From the NCBI RefSeq assembly GCF_026339995.1, contig NZ_JAPEPT010000002.1, forward strand, positions 235,001 to 299,000: a DNA stretch of 64,000 nt. The letters run 5' to 3'. The notes beneath the pieces were generated by a model. The model was given only the letters and a program-made list of their open reading frames with translations, was not told the DNA's origin and made no database searches. How positions within the stretch are numbered: position 1 is the stretch's first letter; each line of letters opens with the position of its first letter. Source of the stretch: Streptomyces sp. NBC_01481. GTDB taxonomy: Bacteria; Actinomycetota; Actinomycetes; Streptomycetales; Streptomycetaceae. Below, in pieces: positions 55,723-63,987 of the stretch. The translations under genes and the position numbers were made by a program.

Positions 55723-56886
55723 ATGATCCGATTCGAGCACGTCACCAAGCGGTACCCGGACGGAACGACAGCGGTCGACGACCTGTCGTTCGAGGTCGCC
55801 GAGGGCGAACTGGTCACGCTCGTCGGGCCGTCCGGCTGCGGCAAGACCACCACCATGAAGATGGTCAATCGCCTGATCGAGCCGAGCAGCGGCCGGATAT
55901 ACCTCGACGGGGACGACATATCCGCCATCGACCCGGTCCAACTGCGCCGCCGAATCGGCTATGTGATCCAGCAGGTCGGTCTGTTCCCCCACAAAACGGT
56001 CCTGGAGAATGTCGCGACAGTCCCGCATCTCCTCGGCTGGAAGCGCGGCAAGGGCCGCGAGCGCGCCGCCGAACTCCTTGATCTGGTGGGCCTGGACTCG
56101 TCGGTGTACGGCGACCGCTACCCCGAGCAGCTCTCCGGCGGGCAGCGCCAGCGCGTGGGCGTGGCCCGGGCACTGGCCGCCGACCCGCCCGTGCTGCTGA
56201 TGGACGAGCCGTTCGGCGCGGTCGACCCGGTGGTGCGCGAGCATCTGCAGAACGAGTTCCTCAGGCTCCAGTCCCAGGTTCGCAAGACCGTGCTCTTCGT
56301 CACCCACGACATCGAGGAAGCCGTACGCCTCGGCGACCGTATCGCCGTCTACGGACAGGGGCGCATCGAGCAGTTCGACGCACCGGCCGCGGTCCTCGGC
56401 ACCCCGGCCACCGACTACGTCGCGGACTTCGTCGGCGCGGACCGCGGTCTCAAGCGGCTGTCGGTCACCCCCATCGAGGAGAGCGATCTGGACCAGCCGC
56501 CCGTCGTGCGGCTCGATGACCCGCTGCCGCGCGAGATCGGCTCCCGCTGGGCCGTCGTACTGGACGGATCGGGCGACCTGCACGGCTGGATCTCCGCCGA
56601 GCAGGCGCAGCAGAAGGGCTCCGTACGCGAACACGCCCGCCGGATGGAGGCCTGGCTGCCCGTCGGCGCATCGCTCAAGCAGGCCTTCGCCACGATGCTC
56701 CAGCACGACGCGGGCTGGATCGCGGTCATCGACAAGGAGGAGACCGGACGTTTCCTCGGGGTGCTCACCCCGGCCCGGCTGCACGAGGCGCTGCGCCGCT
56801 CGATCGACGCGGACGCACAGGACATCCCACGTACGGAAGTCACGCTGGAGACGATCGAGACGGTCTCGGCCGTGACGAAGCTCTGA
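55723..56886 (+). CDS. osmoprotectant ABC transporter ATP-binding protein
   Basis: 387 residues. ABC ATPase domain with Walker A GPSGCGKTT (about 36-44), signature LSGGQRQRVGVARAL, Walker B LLMDEPFGAVDP and switch VTHDIEEA. The C-terminal half holds a CBS pair (VVLDGSGDLHGWISAEQAQQ; DAGWIAVIDKEETGRFLGVL), as in OpuCA, where CBS domains sense ionic strength or bind cyclic di-AMP. Its gene is divergent from the permease/binding-protein operon, so the importer is encoded on both strands. Confidence 0.94.
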   Translation: MIRFEHVTKRYPDGTTAVDDLSFEVAEGELVTLVGPSGCGKTTTMKMVNRLIEPSSGRIYLDGDDISAIDPVQLRRRIGYVIQQVGLFPHKTVLENVATVPHLLGWKRGKGRERAAELLDLVGLDSSVYGDRYPEQLSGGQRQRVGVARALAADPPVLLMDEPFGAVDPVVREHLQNEFLRLQSQVRKTVLFVTHDIEEAVRLGDRIAVYGQGRIEQFDAPAAVLGTPATDYVADFVGADRGLKRLSVTPIEESDLDQPPVVRLDDPLPREIGSRWAVVLDGSGDLHGWISAEQAQQKGSVREHARRMEAWLPVGASLKQAFATMLQHDAGWIAVIDKEETGRFLGVLTPARLHEALRRSIDADAQDIPRTEVTLETIETVSAVTKL

Positions 56887-56897
56887 GGAAGGTCCGC

Positions 56898-56994
56898 GGG
56901 GAGCGAGGCTGGCCCAGGGAGCGAAGCTCCCCCAAGGTGCGAAGTGGCCTCAGAGAGCGAAGCCGGCCCAGGGAGCGAGGCTGCCTCAGAGAGC
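56898..56994. repeat. 18-bp tandem repeat, about 5.4 copies
   Basis: Units at 56898, 56916, 56934, 56952, 56970 and a partial one at 56988 follow the pattern AGGGAGCGAAGCTGGCCC with substitutions. The array lies directly after the ATP-binding gene (stop 56884-56886) and its last unit contains the stop and final codons of the convergent DUF3180 gene (ending 56986). 18 bp is a multiple of three, so read-through would add a periodic peptide. Confidence 0.75.
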
Positions 56995-57474
56995 CGTCGG
57001 GGCCGCGCCGGTCCCGTTGTCCTCGTCCTCGGGGAGTTTGCAGACCCGCTCCAGGAAGAACGCCGCCGCGATCACGCCGATGCCCGCCACCACCGAGAAG
57101 CCCGCGTAGATCGCCTGGTCCCGGCGGGCCGGAATGTCCAGGGAGCCGAGCAGGTAGACGCCGGTACCGGCGTACATCCCCGAGACCAGCGCCGCCACCA
57201 GCGCGCTCGCCTGGCCGAAGACCACCGCTCGGGCCGCCATCAGCGGCTCCACGCCCTTCGCCCCGGGGCGGCGTTCCCGCTGGGCCCGGAGGCGGGCACG
57301 GAGGGAGAGTGCCGTCGCCGTGAGGACGACCGCGATCACCGCCAGCACGATCGGCGCGGCCAGCGGCACCTTAGGCAGGGTGCCGAAGGCCTCCCACAGG
57401 CGGGCGCCGCCCCACGACAGCACGCCCGCCGCGGCGAAGAGACCGGCCAGTACACCGAGCCGTAGTTGCTTCAC
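56986..57474 (-). CDS. DUF3180 membrane protein
   Basis: 162 residues with four membrane helices (about 5-25, 36-58, 82-105, 116-140) matching the actinobacterial DUF3180 family, which is regularly found just after folK. No biochemical role known. The last residues (GTGAAPTAL) fall within the tandem repeat on the other side. It is 48 bp downstream of folK and likely cotranscribed with the folate genes. Confidence 0.9.
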   Translation of the reverse strand: MKQLRLGVLAGLFAAAGVLSWGGARLWEAFGTLPKVPLAAPIVLAVIAVVLTATALSLRARLRAQRERRPGAKGVEPLMAARAVVFGQASALVAALVSGMYAGTGVYLLGSLDIPARRDQAIYAGFSVVAGIGVIAAAFFLERVCKLPEDEDNGTGAAPTAL

Positions 57475-57522
57475 CGAGAGCGCCGCCCTTCACCTGTCCT
57501 GCGTATCCGAAGAGCCTAACGA

Positions 57523-58122
57523 CTACTCGGGGAGACGGAGTTCCAGGTCGGCCCGGGCAGCCACACCGTCCTGTGCGACGCCGGCCAGCAGCTGGGCGAC
57601 CGCTCCGCGGCCGGGCAGCTGTGCCTCCGGCTCCACGTCGTGCCACGGCGCCAGCACGAACGCCCGCTCGTGGGCGCGCGGGTGGGGCAGCGTGAGCGCC
57701 GGGTCGTCGGAGACCACATCGGCGTACGCCACGATGTCGACGTCGATGGTGCGCGGACCCCAGCGCTCCTCCCGGACCCGGTCGAAGGCCTCCTCGATGG
57801 CCTGGCCGCGCTCCAGCAGGGAGGAGGGGGGAAGCGTGGTCTTGATCACGACCACCGCGTTGAAGTACGAGGGCTGGCTGCCGGGCTCGACGCCCCACGG
57901 CTCCGTCTCGTACACGGGAGAGACGGCCTTGACCCGCAGGCCCGGGGTGTCCTCGAGCGCGTCGATCGCGCCCTGCAGGGTCTCCAGGCGGTTGCCCAGG
58001 TTGGAGCCGAGTGAGATCACCGCCCGTTTCGGGTTGGACAGGGTGACATCCGCCGCGTCGACCTGTTCCACCACGGAGGCGGGCACCGGCTGCACGGTCG
58101 GGTCGCTCTGGGTCGCATTCAT
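57523..58122 (-). CDS. folK: 2-amino-4-hydroxy-6-hydroxymethyldihydropteridine diphosphokinase
   Basis: Transfers pyrophosphate from ATP to 6-hydroxymethyl-dihydropterin, substrate of FolP. 199 residues: ISLGSNLGNR (about 36-45) and the HPPK signature RWGPRTIDVDIVAY. An N-terminal extension of about 30 residues precedes the domain. ATG 58122 overlaps the folB stop by 4 bp, so production is coupled with the preceding step. Confidence 0.96.
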   Translation of the reverse strand: MNATQSDPTVQPVPASVVEQVDAADVTLSNPKRAVISLGSNLGNRLETLQGAIDALEDTPGLRVKAVSPVYETEPWGVEPGSQPSYFNAVVVIKTTLPPSSLLERGQAIEEAFDRVREERWGPRTIDVDIVAYADVVSDDPALTLPHPRAHERAFVLAPWHDVEPEAQLPGRGAVAQLLAGVAQDGVAARADLELRLPE

Positions 58123-58478
58123 ACTCGGCTCCGGGTGATCGTGATGGTCACGTCGTCGAAGGGCACCGTGATCGGCGCGTCCGGCTTGTGCACGACCACC
58201 TCGACCTCTTCGACGCCGTCGTGCTTTAGGCACTGCTGCGCGATCCGCTCCGCCAGCGTCTCGATCAGGTCGACGGGCTCGCCCTTGACGACCGCGACGA
58301 CCTCCTCCGCGACGATGCCGTAGTGCACGGTCTTGGCCAGGTCGTCGCTGGCCGCCGCGGGGCGGGTGTCGATGCCGAGCACCAGGTCCACGATGAAGGT
58401 CTGGCCCTCCTGGCGCTCCCGGGGGAAGACGCCATGGTGCCCGCGGGCCTTGAGGCCGCGCAGCGCGACACGATCCAC
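58119..58478 (-). CDS. folB: dihydroneopterin aldolase
   Basis: 119 residues; retro-aldol cleavage of dihydroneopterin. Conserved VALRGLKARGHHGVFPRERQ near the start, HYGIVAEEVV and LIETLAERIA present. GTG 58478 follows GGAGTG. The 193-bp gap upstream, from the NTF2-like gene, is long for this operon; I see no gene in it, but it contains the folB start and perhaps a separate promoter. Confidence 0.96.
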   Translation of the reverse strand: MDRVALRGLKARGHHGVFPRERQEGQTFIVDLVLGIDTRPAAASDDLAKTVHYGIVAEEVVAVVKGEPVDLIETLAERIAQQCLKHDGVEEVEVVVHKPDAPITVPFDDVTITITRSRV

Positions 58479-58671
58479 GCGAATCACTCCTGCTGTTGTT
58501 GGTCTTGCGGGCACACTGCCGCGTGCGGGCGGCACGGTATCCACAATCGAATCTACCTGCGGGCACCGACAGTGCCCGCCAACGGGGGCTGTGGACGGGC
58601 ACCCCGCGAGGCTGGTAGCCGCCCCTACCCGGAGGGCCGGATTTCCAATCCCCGAAGGCCCGCCTACCCAC

Positions 58672-59118
58672 TTATGAGGGGGTTTCGTCGTCCTCTTCGT
58701 CGTCGCTTTCCGCCAGAACGGGTGATCCGTGATGTGACCAGATCTTCCAACCGTCCGATGTGCGGCGAAACACATTGGTGGCGACGACGAGCTGGCCGAC
58801 GAGGGGGCCGAGTTCGCCGCTCTCCTCGGCGGGACCGCCGCTGAGGATGTTCTCCGTACAGGTCACCAGGGCGGTGTCGCCGGCGAGGCTGACCTTCACG
58901 TCCGTGAGGAAGAACTGGATGTACTCGGTGTTCGCCATGATCAGGGCGTACGAACGGAGCACCTCGCCGCGGCCGGTGAGGACCGGCCAGCCGGGGTGGA
59001 TGCACGAGATGCCCTCGTCCAGCCAGAGGCTGGAGAGCTCCTCGAAGTCACCGCGCTCCATCGTCTCGTAGAACGTGGTGTTGGCCTCTTCCACCAGCTC
59101 CACGTCAGTACGGCTCAC
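58672..59118 (-). CDS. NTF2/SnoaL-like protein in the folate operon
   Basis: 148 residues of the NTF2-like cone fold: ANTTFYETMERGDFEELSSL, ISCIHPGWPVLTGRGEVLRS, and CTENILSGG...VVATNVFRRTSDGWKIWSHH. The pocket has conserved His (IHPGW, SHHG), compatible with an enzyme or a binding protein. The GTG overlaps the folP stop by 4 bp, so it is translated with FolP. The role is unknown; a pterin-related function is inferred from position alone. The acidic tail (ESDDEEDDETPS) is disordered. Confidence 0.87.
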   Translation of the reverse strand: MSRTDVELVEEANTTFYETMERGDFEELSSLWLDEGISCIHPGWPVLTGRGEVLRSYALIMANTEYIQFFLTDVKVSLAGDTALVTCTENILSGGPAEESGELGPLVGQLVVATNVFRRTSDGWKIWSHHGSPVLAESDDEEDDETPS

Positions 59119-59972
59119 CGGGCACCCTCGACGGCGCGGGCGACGCGGACGGCGTCCGCCGTGGCGCGCACCTCGTGCACGCGTACGGCCCACGCGCCCT
59201 CGTGGGCCGCGATGGCGGACACGGCGGCGGTCGCGGCGTCCCGCTCGCGGGCCGGTGGCGGGGCGCCCTCCTTCGTCAGTACGTGGCCGAGGAAACGCTT
59301 GCGGGAGGCGGCGACGAGGAGGGGGCGGCCGAGCGCGCGGAGCTCGTCGAGGTGGGCGACGAGGGCGAGGTCGTGCTCTGCCTGCTTGGCGAAGCCGAGG
59401 CCGGGGTCGATGACGATGCGCTCGGGCGCGATGCCGCCCTCGACGACGGCGTCCATGCGGGCGCGCAGTTCGGTGACGACTTCGGCGACGACGTCGGTGT
59501 AGACGGCGCGGGCGTTCATGTCCTGGCTGAAGCCGCGCCAGTGCATGACCACGAAGGGGACGCCGGAGGCGGCGACGGCGGGGACCATGCGGGGGTCGGC
59601 GAGGCCGCCGCTGACGTCGTTGACGAGTACGGCGCCGGCGGCGACGGCCCGTTCGGCGACGGAGGCGCGCATGGTGTCGACGGAGACCGTGACACCCTCG
59701 GCGGCAAGGCCGCGTACGACGGGAATGACGCGGCGCAGCTCCTCGTCCTCGTCGACGCGACTGGCACCGGGCCTGGTGGACTCGCCACCGACGTCGACGA
59801 GGTCGGCGCCCTCGGCGACGAGGTCCAGGCCGCGCTTGACCGCGGCGGTGGTGTCGAACCAGCGACCGCCGTCGGAGAAGGAGTCGGGCGTCACATTGAC
59901 GACCCCCATGACCGCACAGCGATCCCACTCCGGCAGGCCGCTGGCCGTGCCCCGTCCGCGCAACGTACTCAT
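59115..59972 (-). CDS. folP: dihydropteroate synthase
   Basis: Joins 6-hydroxymethyl-dihydropterin pyrophosphate with p-aminobenzoate; target of sulfonamides. 285 residues: MGVVNVTPDSFSDGG (about 22-36), DVGGESTRPGA, VLVNDVSGG and LLVAASRKRFLG are the pterin- and PABA-site motifs. ATG 59972 starts a short leader before the conserved part. It is followed by the NTF2-like gene with a 4-bp overlap. Confidence 0.97.
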   Translation of the reverse strand: MSTLRGRGTASGLPEWDRCAVMGVVNVTPDSFSDGGRWFDTTAAVKRGLDLVAEGADLVDVGGESTRPGASRVDEDEELRRVIPVVRGLAAEGVTVSVDTMRASVAERAVAAGAVLVNDVSGGLADPRMVPAVAASGVPFVVMHWRGFSQDMNARAVYTDVVAEVVTELRARMDAVVEGGIAPERIVIDPGLGFAKQAEHDLALVAHLDELRALGRPLLVAASRKRFLGHVLTKEGAPPPARERDAATAAVSAIAAHEGAWAVRVHEVRATADAVRVARAVEGAR

Positions 59973-60233
59973 ACGCCCAGCCTAGGCCCGTGGGGCGGGC
60001 CGAACGTCACGCCGGTGGCGCACGACGTTTTTCCCCCACCCGCGCGCCCTATGAATACGGGGCTGCCGGGCACCCGCGCGCACCCGAAGCCGGGCCCCGC
60101 GCGAAGCGGCGGCTACGCGGCGAAAGCGGGCGCCTGGGCCCGGCCCCCGGTCACAGGGCTGGGCTCAGGCGCCCCCACACGAACCCCGCCGTCCCGGGCG
60201 GCGGGCGGGGCGGCAGGGCCGGCCTTCACGGCA
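59973..60233. other. gap between folP and the MprF-like gene
   Basis: 261 bp with no gene. GC-rich, with several short GC inversions but no clear terminator beyond GGGCGGCGGGCGGGGCGGCA (about 60203-60222) after the end of the MprF-like gene. A CCCTATGAATAC stretch (60047-60058) is the only AT-richer spot and could hold the folP promoter. Confidence 0.4.
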
Positions 60234-62066
60234 TTACGCCGCCTGAACCTCGCGTTCCGGCTGGTGGACCGTCATGTGCGCGCACGGGCGGGGCTGGCGC
60301 GGCGGGCGGCGGCGCGGGAAGAGGCGCGGGAGTGCGACATTGACGAAGCCCTCCGCCTGCATCGCCGCGAAACCTATCCGCGGCAGGTCGCGGGTGTTGC
60401 GGAAGACCACAAAGCGCGGCTCCCAGCGCGGCTGGAACTTCGCGTTGAACTTGTACAGCGACTCGATCTGGAACCAGCGGGAGAGGAACACCAGAAGTCC
60501 GCGCCACATCCGCAGCACCGGGCCCGCGCCGATCTTCTCGCCTCGTGCCAGCGCCGAGCGGAACATCGCGAAGTTCAGCGAGACCCGCTCGATCTTCAGC
60601 TCGGGCGAGGCCTGCAGGGCGGCCACGATCAGGAGTTCGTTCATGCCCGGGTCGGCCGAGCGGTCGCGGCGCATGAGTTCCAGGGACATGCCGTCCGGCC
60701 CCCACGGGACGAAGTGGATGATCGCCTTCAGGTCGCCGTAGGGAGAATCGGGGTCGTCCTTGTGCGCCGTCGCGATCACCGCGTCGCCGTCGGCCGGGTC
60801 GCCTATCCGGCCCAGGGCCATGGAGAAGCCCCGCTCCGTGTCGGTGCCCCGCCAGTCCGCCGCGGCCAGTCGGATGGCCTCCAGCTCCTCGTCGGACAGA
60901 TCACGGGCGCGCCGTACGCGCGTGGTGTACCCATTGCGTTCGATGCGCTTCACCATCTGGCGTACGTTGCGCATCGCGCGCCCGGTGAGCGAGAAATCCG
61001 CGACGTCCACCACCGCCTCGTCGCCGAGCTCCAGCGCGTCCAGTCCGGTTTCCCGGGTCCAGACCTCACCACCGGTCTCCGAGCAGCCCATCACCGCCGG
61101 GGTCCAGGAGTGCGCCTTCGCCTCGTCCATGAATCGTTCGATCGCGCCCGGCCACGCCTCGACGTCGCCGATCGGGTCGCCGCTGGCGAGCATCACGCCG
61201 GAGACCACGCGGTAGGTGACCGCGGCCTTGCCGCTCGGCGAGAAGACGACCGCTTTGTCGCGGCGCAGCGCGAAGTGCCCGAGCGAGTCCCGCCCGCCGT
61301 GCCGGGTCAGCAGATCGCGCAGCCGGCGCTCGTCGTCCTCGGTGAGGCGCGCCGCCGGGTGCTCGGGGCGGAAGGCGAGATAGATCGTGGTGACGGCGGT
61401 CAGCAGGCCGAGCGCACCGAGGGAGTAACCGACCGTCCAGGACACCCCGTCGGCATAGTCGACGGGACCCTCGAAGCCGAACAGCCCGTACAGGACATGT
61501 TCCAGGCGGTCCGTCAGGCTGGGGCTGCCGACCTCGTTGTGCGGATGTGCGCTGACGATGACCAGGCCGAGGCCCAGGGAACCGGCGCCCATGAGGATGA
61601 AGTTGGCGAGCGCCTTCCAGCGGCTGCGCGGATCGGGCAGCGCGGCGAACTCACTGCGGTGGCGCAGCAGCAGCGTCAGCAGCAGCAGCGAGACCAGCGC
61701 GCCGATCACCGAGTGGCGGTAGACGAACTGCCCCACCGCACCGACGGGCAACAGGATCACCGCGGCCCGCCAGGCACGGCGCTTGTGCCGCTTGAGCCCG
61801 TGGGCGAGCAGCAGGAGCAGCACGCCGACGCTCAGCGAAAGTGCCGCGGCGAAGGGCCCGGTGGCCCCCGGCAGCACCTCGGCGAGCGAGTGCATACGGC
61901 TGTGCCGGAACCGGGGGAAGACCCCGGCGGCAATGTCGATCAGGCCGACGAGTGTGCAGGCCGTGCCGACCAGCGAAGGAACCACTTCCGGTCGGGGGCC
62001 GCGCAGAACGCGACGTACCCGATCCGGAACCGATCCTGATTTGTCCCCATCTACCGTTGCAGACAT
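60234..62066 (-). CDS. MprF/LPG synthase-like aminoacyl-lipid synthase (DUF2156)
   Basis: 610 residues from ATG 62066 (MSATVDGDKSG). About six to seven membrane helices in the first 270 residues, then a DUF2156 (tandem GNAT-like) catalytic domain with DSLGHFALRRDKAVVFSPSG, GDPIGDVEAW, FSMALGRIGDP, GMSLELMRRD and RVSLNFAMFRSALARGEKIG. These are found in lysyl/alanyl-phosphatidylglycerol synthases that use aminoacyl-tRNA. The flippase half of MprF is only partial and there is no LysRS domain as in mycobacterial LysX. GTG 62171 is an alternative start. Divergent from an esterase. Confidence 0.88.
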   Translation of the reverse strand: MSATVDGDKSGSVPDRVRRVLRGPRPEVVPSLVGTACTLVGLIDIAAGVFPRFRHSRMHSLAEVLPGATGPFAAALSLSVGVLLLLLAHGLKRHKRRAWRAAVILLPVGAVGQFVYRHSVIGALVSLLLLTLLLRHRSEFAALPDPRSRWKALANFILMGAGSLGLGLVIVSAHPHNEVGSPSLTDRLEHVLYGLFGFEGPVDYADGVSWTVGYSLGALGLLTAVTTIYLAFRPEHPAARLTEDDERRLRDLLTRHGGRDSLGHFALRRDKAVVFSPSGKAAVTYRVVSGVMLASGDPIGDVEAWPGAIERFMDEAKAHSWTPAVMGCSETGGEVWTRETGLDALELGDEAVVDVADFSLTGRAMRNVRQMVKRIERNGYTTRVRRARDLSDEELEAIRLAAADWRGTDTERGFSMALGRIGDPADGDAVIATAHKDDPDSPYGDLKAIIHFVPWGPDGMSLELMRRDRSADPGMNELLIVAALQASPELKIERVSLNFAMFRSALARGEKIGAGPVLRMWRGLLVFLSRWFQIESLYKFNAKFQPRWEPRFVVFRNTRDLPRIGFAAMQAEGFVNVALPRLFPRRRPPRQPRPCAHMTVHQPEREVQAA

Positions 62067-62213
62067 CGCTTCCCGTGACTCCGCGAGAGATCCTGTGTCC
62101 GTGCGCCGTAGTTCAGCGGGCTCCGGACGATTTGTGTTCTCTAGGACGGGACTTTCGGGAGGCGGGTTCACTCACTCACAGGAAATTCTCAAGGAAGAAA
62201 GCTCACGCGACTC

Positions 62214-63326
62214 ATGGGTCTGACCAGTAACAAAGTTCTGGCCTTGGCCATCCTCGTGGCCGTGGTGCTGTTCGGCGTCACGATCTGGCTCTGGCCGCGG
62301 CTCGCGCGGCGCAGCTGGCGAGCCGTGACCGGCAGGATCGGCCTGCTGCTCGCGACCCAGCTGGCACTGTTCGCCGCGGTCGGACTCGCCGCGAACAACT
62401 CGTTCCTCTTCTACGGCACCTGGTCCGACCTCTTCGGTCAGGAACAGGACATGGGCGTGGTCGTCGACCACTCGGCCGGCGGCAAGCGGATCAAGGTCGT
62501 CGAGAAGAAGAAGCTGGATGTTCCGGGCAGCTCGCGGCCCGCGACGGGTGGTCAGATACAGAAGATCGTCGTGGCGGGCGAGAAATCCCGTATCGACAGC
62601 CCTGCGTACGTCTATCTGCCCCCGGAGTACTTTCAGCCGAAATACCAGAAGAGCACCTTCCCGGCAGCCCTTGTGCTGACCGGCTATCCCGGGACGGCCG
62701 AGAACCTGCTCAAGGGGCTGAAGTACCCGCGGACGGCCTTCATGCAGGCCAAGGAAGGCCGGATGCAGCCGATGATCCTGGTGATGCTGCGGCCGACCGT
62801 CGCGCCGCCGCGGGACACCGAGTGCGTGGACGTACCGGGCGGGCCGCAGACCGAGACCTTCTTCGCCAAGGATCTGCCGAAGGCGATCTCTCAGACGTAC
62901 CGCGTGGGCACCAAGCCCCGGAACTGGGGTTTCATCGGGAACTCGACCGGCGGCTACTGCGCCCTGAAGATCGCGCTGCACCACCCGGAGCAGTTCGGAG
63001 CGTCCGCGGGCCTCTCGGCGTACTACAAGGCGGCCGACGATCCGACGACCGGCGATCTCTTCCACGGCGACAAGAAGGCCAAGAGCCGCGCCAATCTGCT
63101 GTGGAGCCTGGACCATCTGCCGCAGGGCAAGTCGTCGTTCCTGGTGACCAGTTCGAAGGCGGGCGAGGGCAACCTCAAGCACACCCTGCAGTTCATCGAC
63201 AAGGTGAAGGCACCGGCGCGCGTCTCGTCGATCATGCTCGACAGCGGCGGGCACAACTTCAACACCTGGCGGCGCGAGATCCCGCCCGCCCTGGAGTGGC
63301 TGAGCAGCCGGCTCAGCGCGTCGTAG
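62214..63326 (+). CDS. membrane-anchored alpha/beta-hydrolase (esterase family)
   Basis: 370 residues. Two N-terminal membrane helices (about 8-27 and 41-60) and an extracytoplasmic domain of the esterase D/antigen 85-like family. Nucleophile Ser244 in GNSTGGY, catalytic His347 in SGGHNFNTW, oxyanion region LVLTGYPGTAENLL. Divergent from the MprF-like gene with a 147-bp gap. In Corynebacterium and Pseudomonas, esterases next to aminoacyl-PG synthases remove the amino acid again; the same role is proposed here, not shown. Confidence 0.9.
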   Translation: MGLTSNKVLALAILVAVVLFGVTIWLWPRLARRSWRAVTGRIGLLLATQLALFAAVGLAANNSFLFYGTWSDLFGQEQDMGVVVDHSAGGKRIKVVEKKKLDVPGSSRPATGGQIQKIVVAGEKSRIDSPAYVYLPPEYFQPKYQKSTFPAALVLTGYPGTAENLLKGLKYPRTAFMQAKEGRMQPMILVMLRPTVAPPRDTECVDVPGGPQTETFFAKDLPKAISQTYRVGTKPRNWGFIGNSTGGYCALKIALHHPEQFGASAGLSAYYKAADDPTTGDLFHGDKKAKSRANLLWSLDHLPQGKSSFLVTSSKAGEGNLKHTLQFIDKVKAPARVSSIMLDSGGHNFNTWRREIPPALEWLSSRLSAS

Positions 63327-63381
63327 ACCTCAGCCGAGCGCAAGCGGGCTCGCCGACGCCCCGGACACGACCGGACAGGGC

Positions 63382-63987
63382 CTAGCGAGCCATGATCAGG
63401 CTCATCGCCTCATTGCGCGTCGCGAGGTCGCGCAGCTGGCCCCGCACGGCGGAAGTGATCGTCTTGGCACCCGGCTTGCGGATGCCGCGCATCGACATGC
63501 ACATGTGCTCGCACTCGATGACGACGATCACTCCGCGCGGCTCCAGTATCTCCATCAACGAGTCGGCGATCTGGGTGGTGAGCCGCTCCTGCACCTGTGG
63601 GCGCCGGGCGAAGACGTCGACGAGACGGGCCAGCTTCGACAGTCCGGTGATCTTGCCGTCGGTCGACGGGATGTAGCCGACATGCGCCACACCCCTGAAC
63701 GGGACCAGGTGATGTTCACAGGTGGAAAAGACTTCGATGTCCTTCACCAGAACCATCTCGTCGTGCCCGAGGTCGAACGTCGTCGTCAGGACCTCTTCCG
63801 GCTTCTGCCACAGGCCCGCGAATATCTCCCGGTACGCCCGCGCCACCCGCCCCGGCGTCTCCCGCAGGCCCTCCCGGTCCGGGTCCTCCCCGACCGAGAT
63901 GAGGAGTTCTCGCACGGCGTTCTCGGCCCGCTTCTCGTCGAACTCGCCGATCGTGCCCTCGCCGTCCAGCGTCACCGGGTCGGTCAT
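63382..63987 (-). CDS. folE: GTP cyclohydrolase I
   Basis: First step of folate synthesis, GTP to 7,8-dihydroneopterin triphosphate. 201 residues: zinc ligands Cys90 and His93 in [10 protein letters not shown] and Cys163 in [29 protein letters not shown] forms the active site. Full length and intact. Start ATG 63987; the remaining 13 bases to the right edge hold part of the next gene or the promoter. It is separated from folP by the MprF-like/esterase pair, unlike the compact folE-folP order in many actinobacteria. Confidence 0.97.
   Translation of the reverse strand: MTDPVTLDGEGTIGEFDEKRAENAVRELLISVGEDPDREGLRETPGRVARAYREIFAGLWQKPEEVLTTTFDLGHDEMVLVKDIEVFSTCEHHLVPFRGVAHVGYIPSTDGKITGLSKLARLVDVFARRPQVQERLTTQIADSLMEILEPRGVIVVIECEHMCMSMRGIRKPGAKTITSAVRGQLRDLATRNEAMSLIMAR

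Noticed and set aside
56898..56994. Tandem repeat as a CRISPR array
   Set aside because: Units are directly adjacent without spacers, and there are no cas genes.
59175..62039. A 954-codon open frame opposite folP and the MprF-like gene
   Set aside because: Antisense shadow of two well-supported genes; its translation is Gly/Arg/Asp-rich without domains.
63370..63390. A third end of the 5084-type element (ACAGGGCCTAG near folE)
   Set aside because: Only a short match, in a different base order (AGGGCCT rather than the arm's complement), and no second arm.
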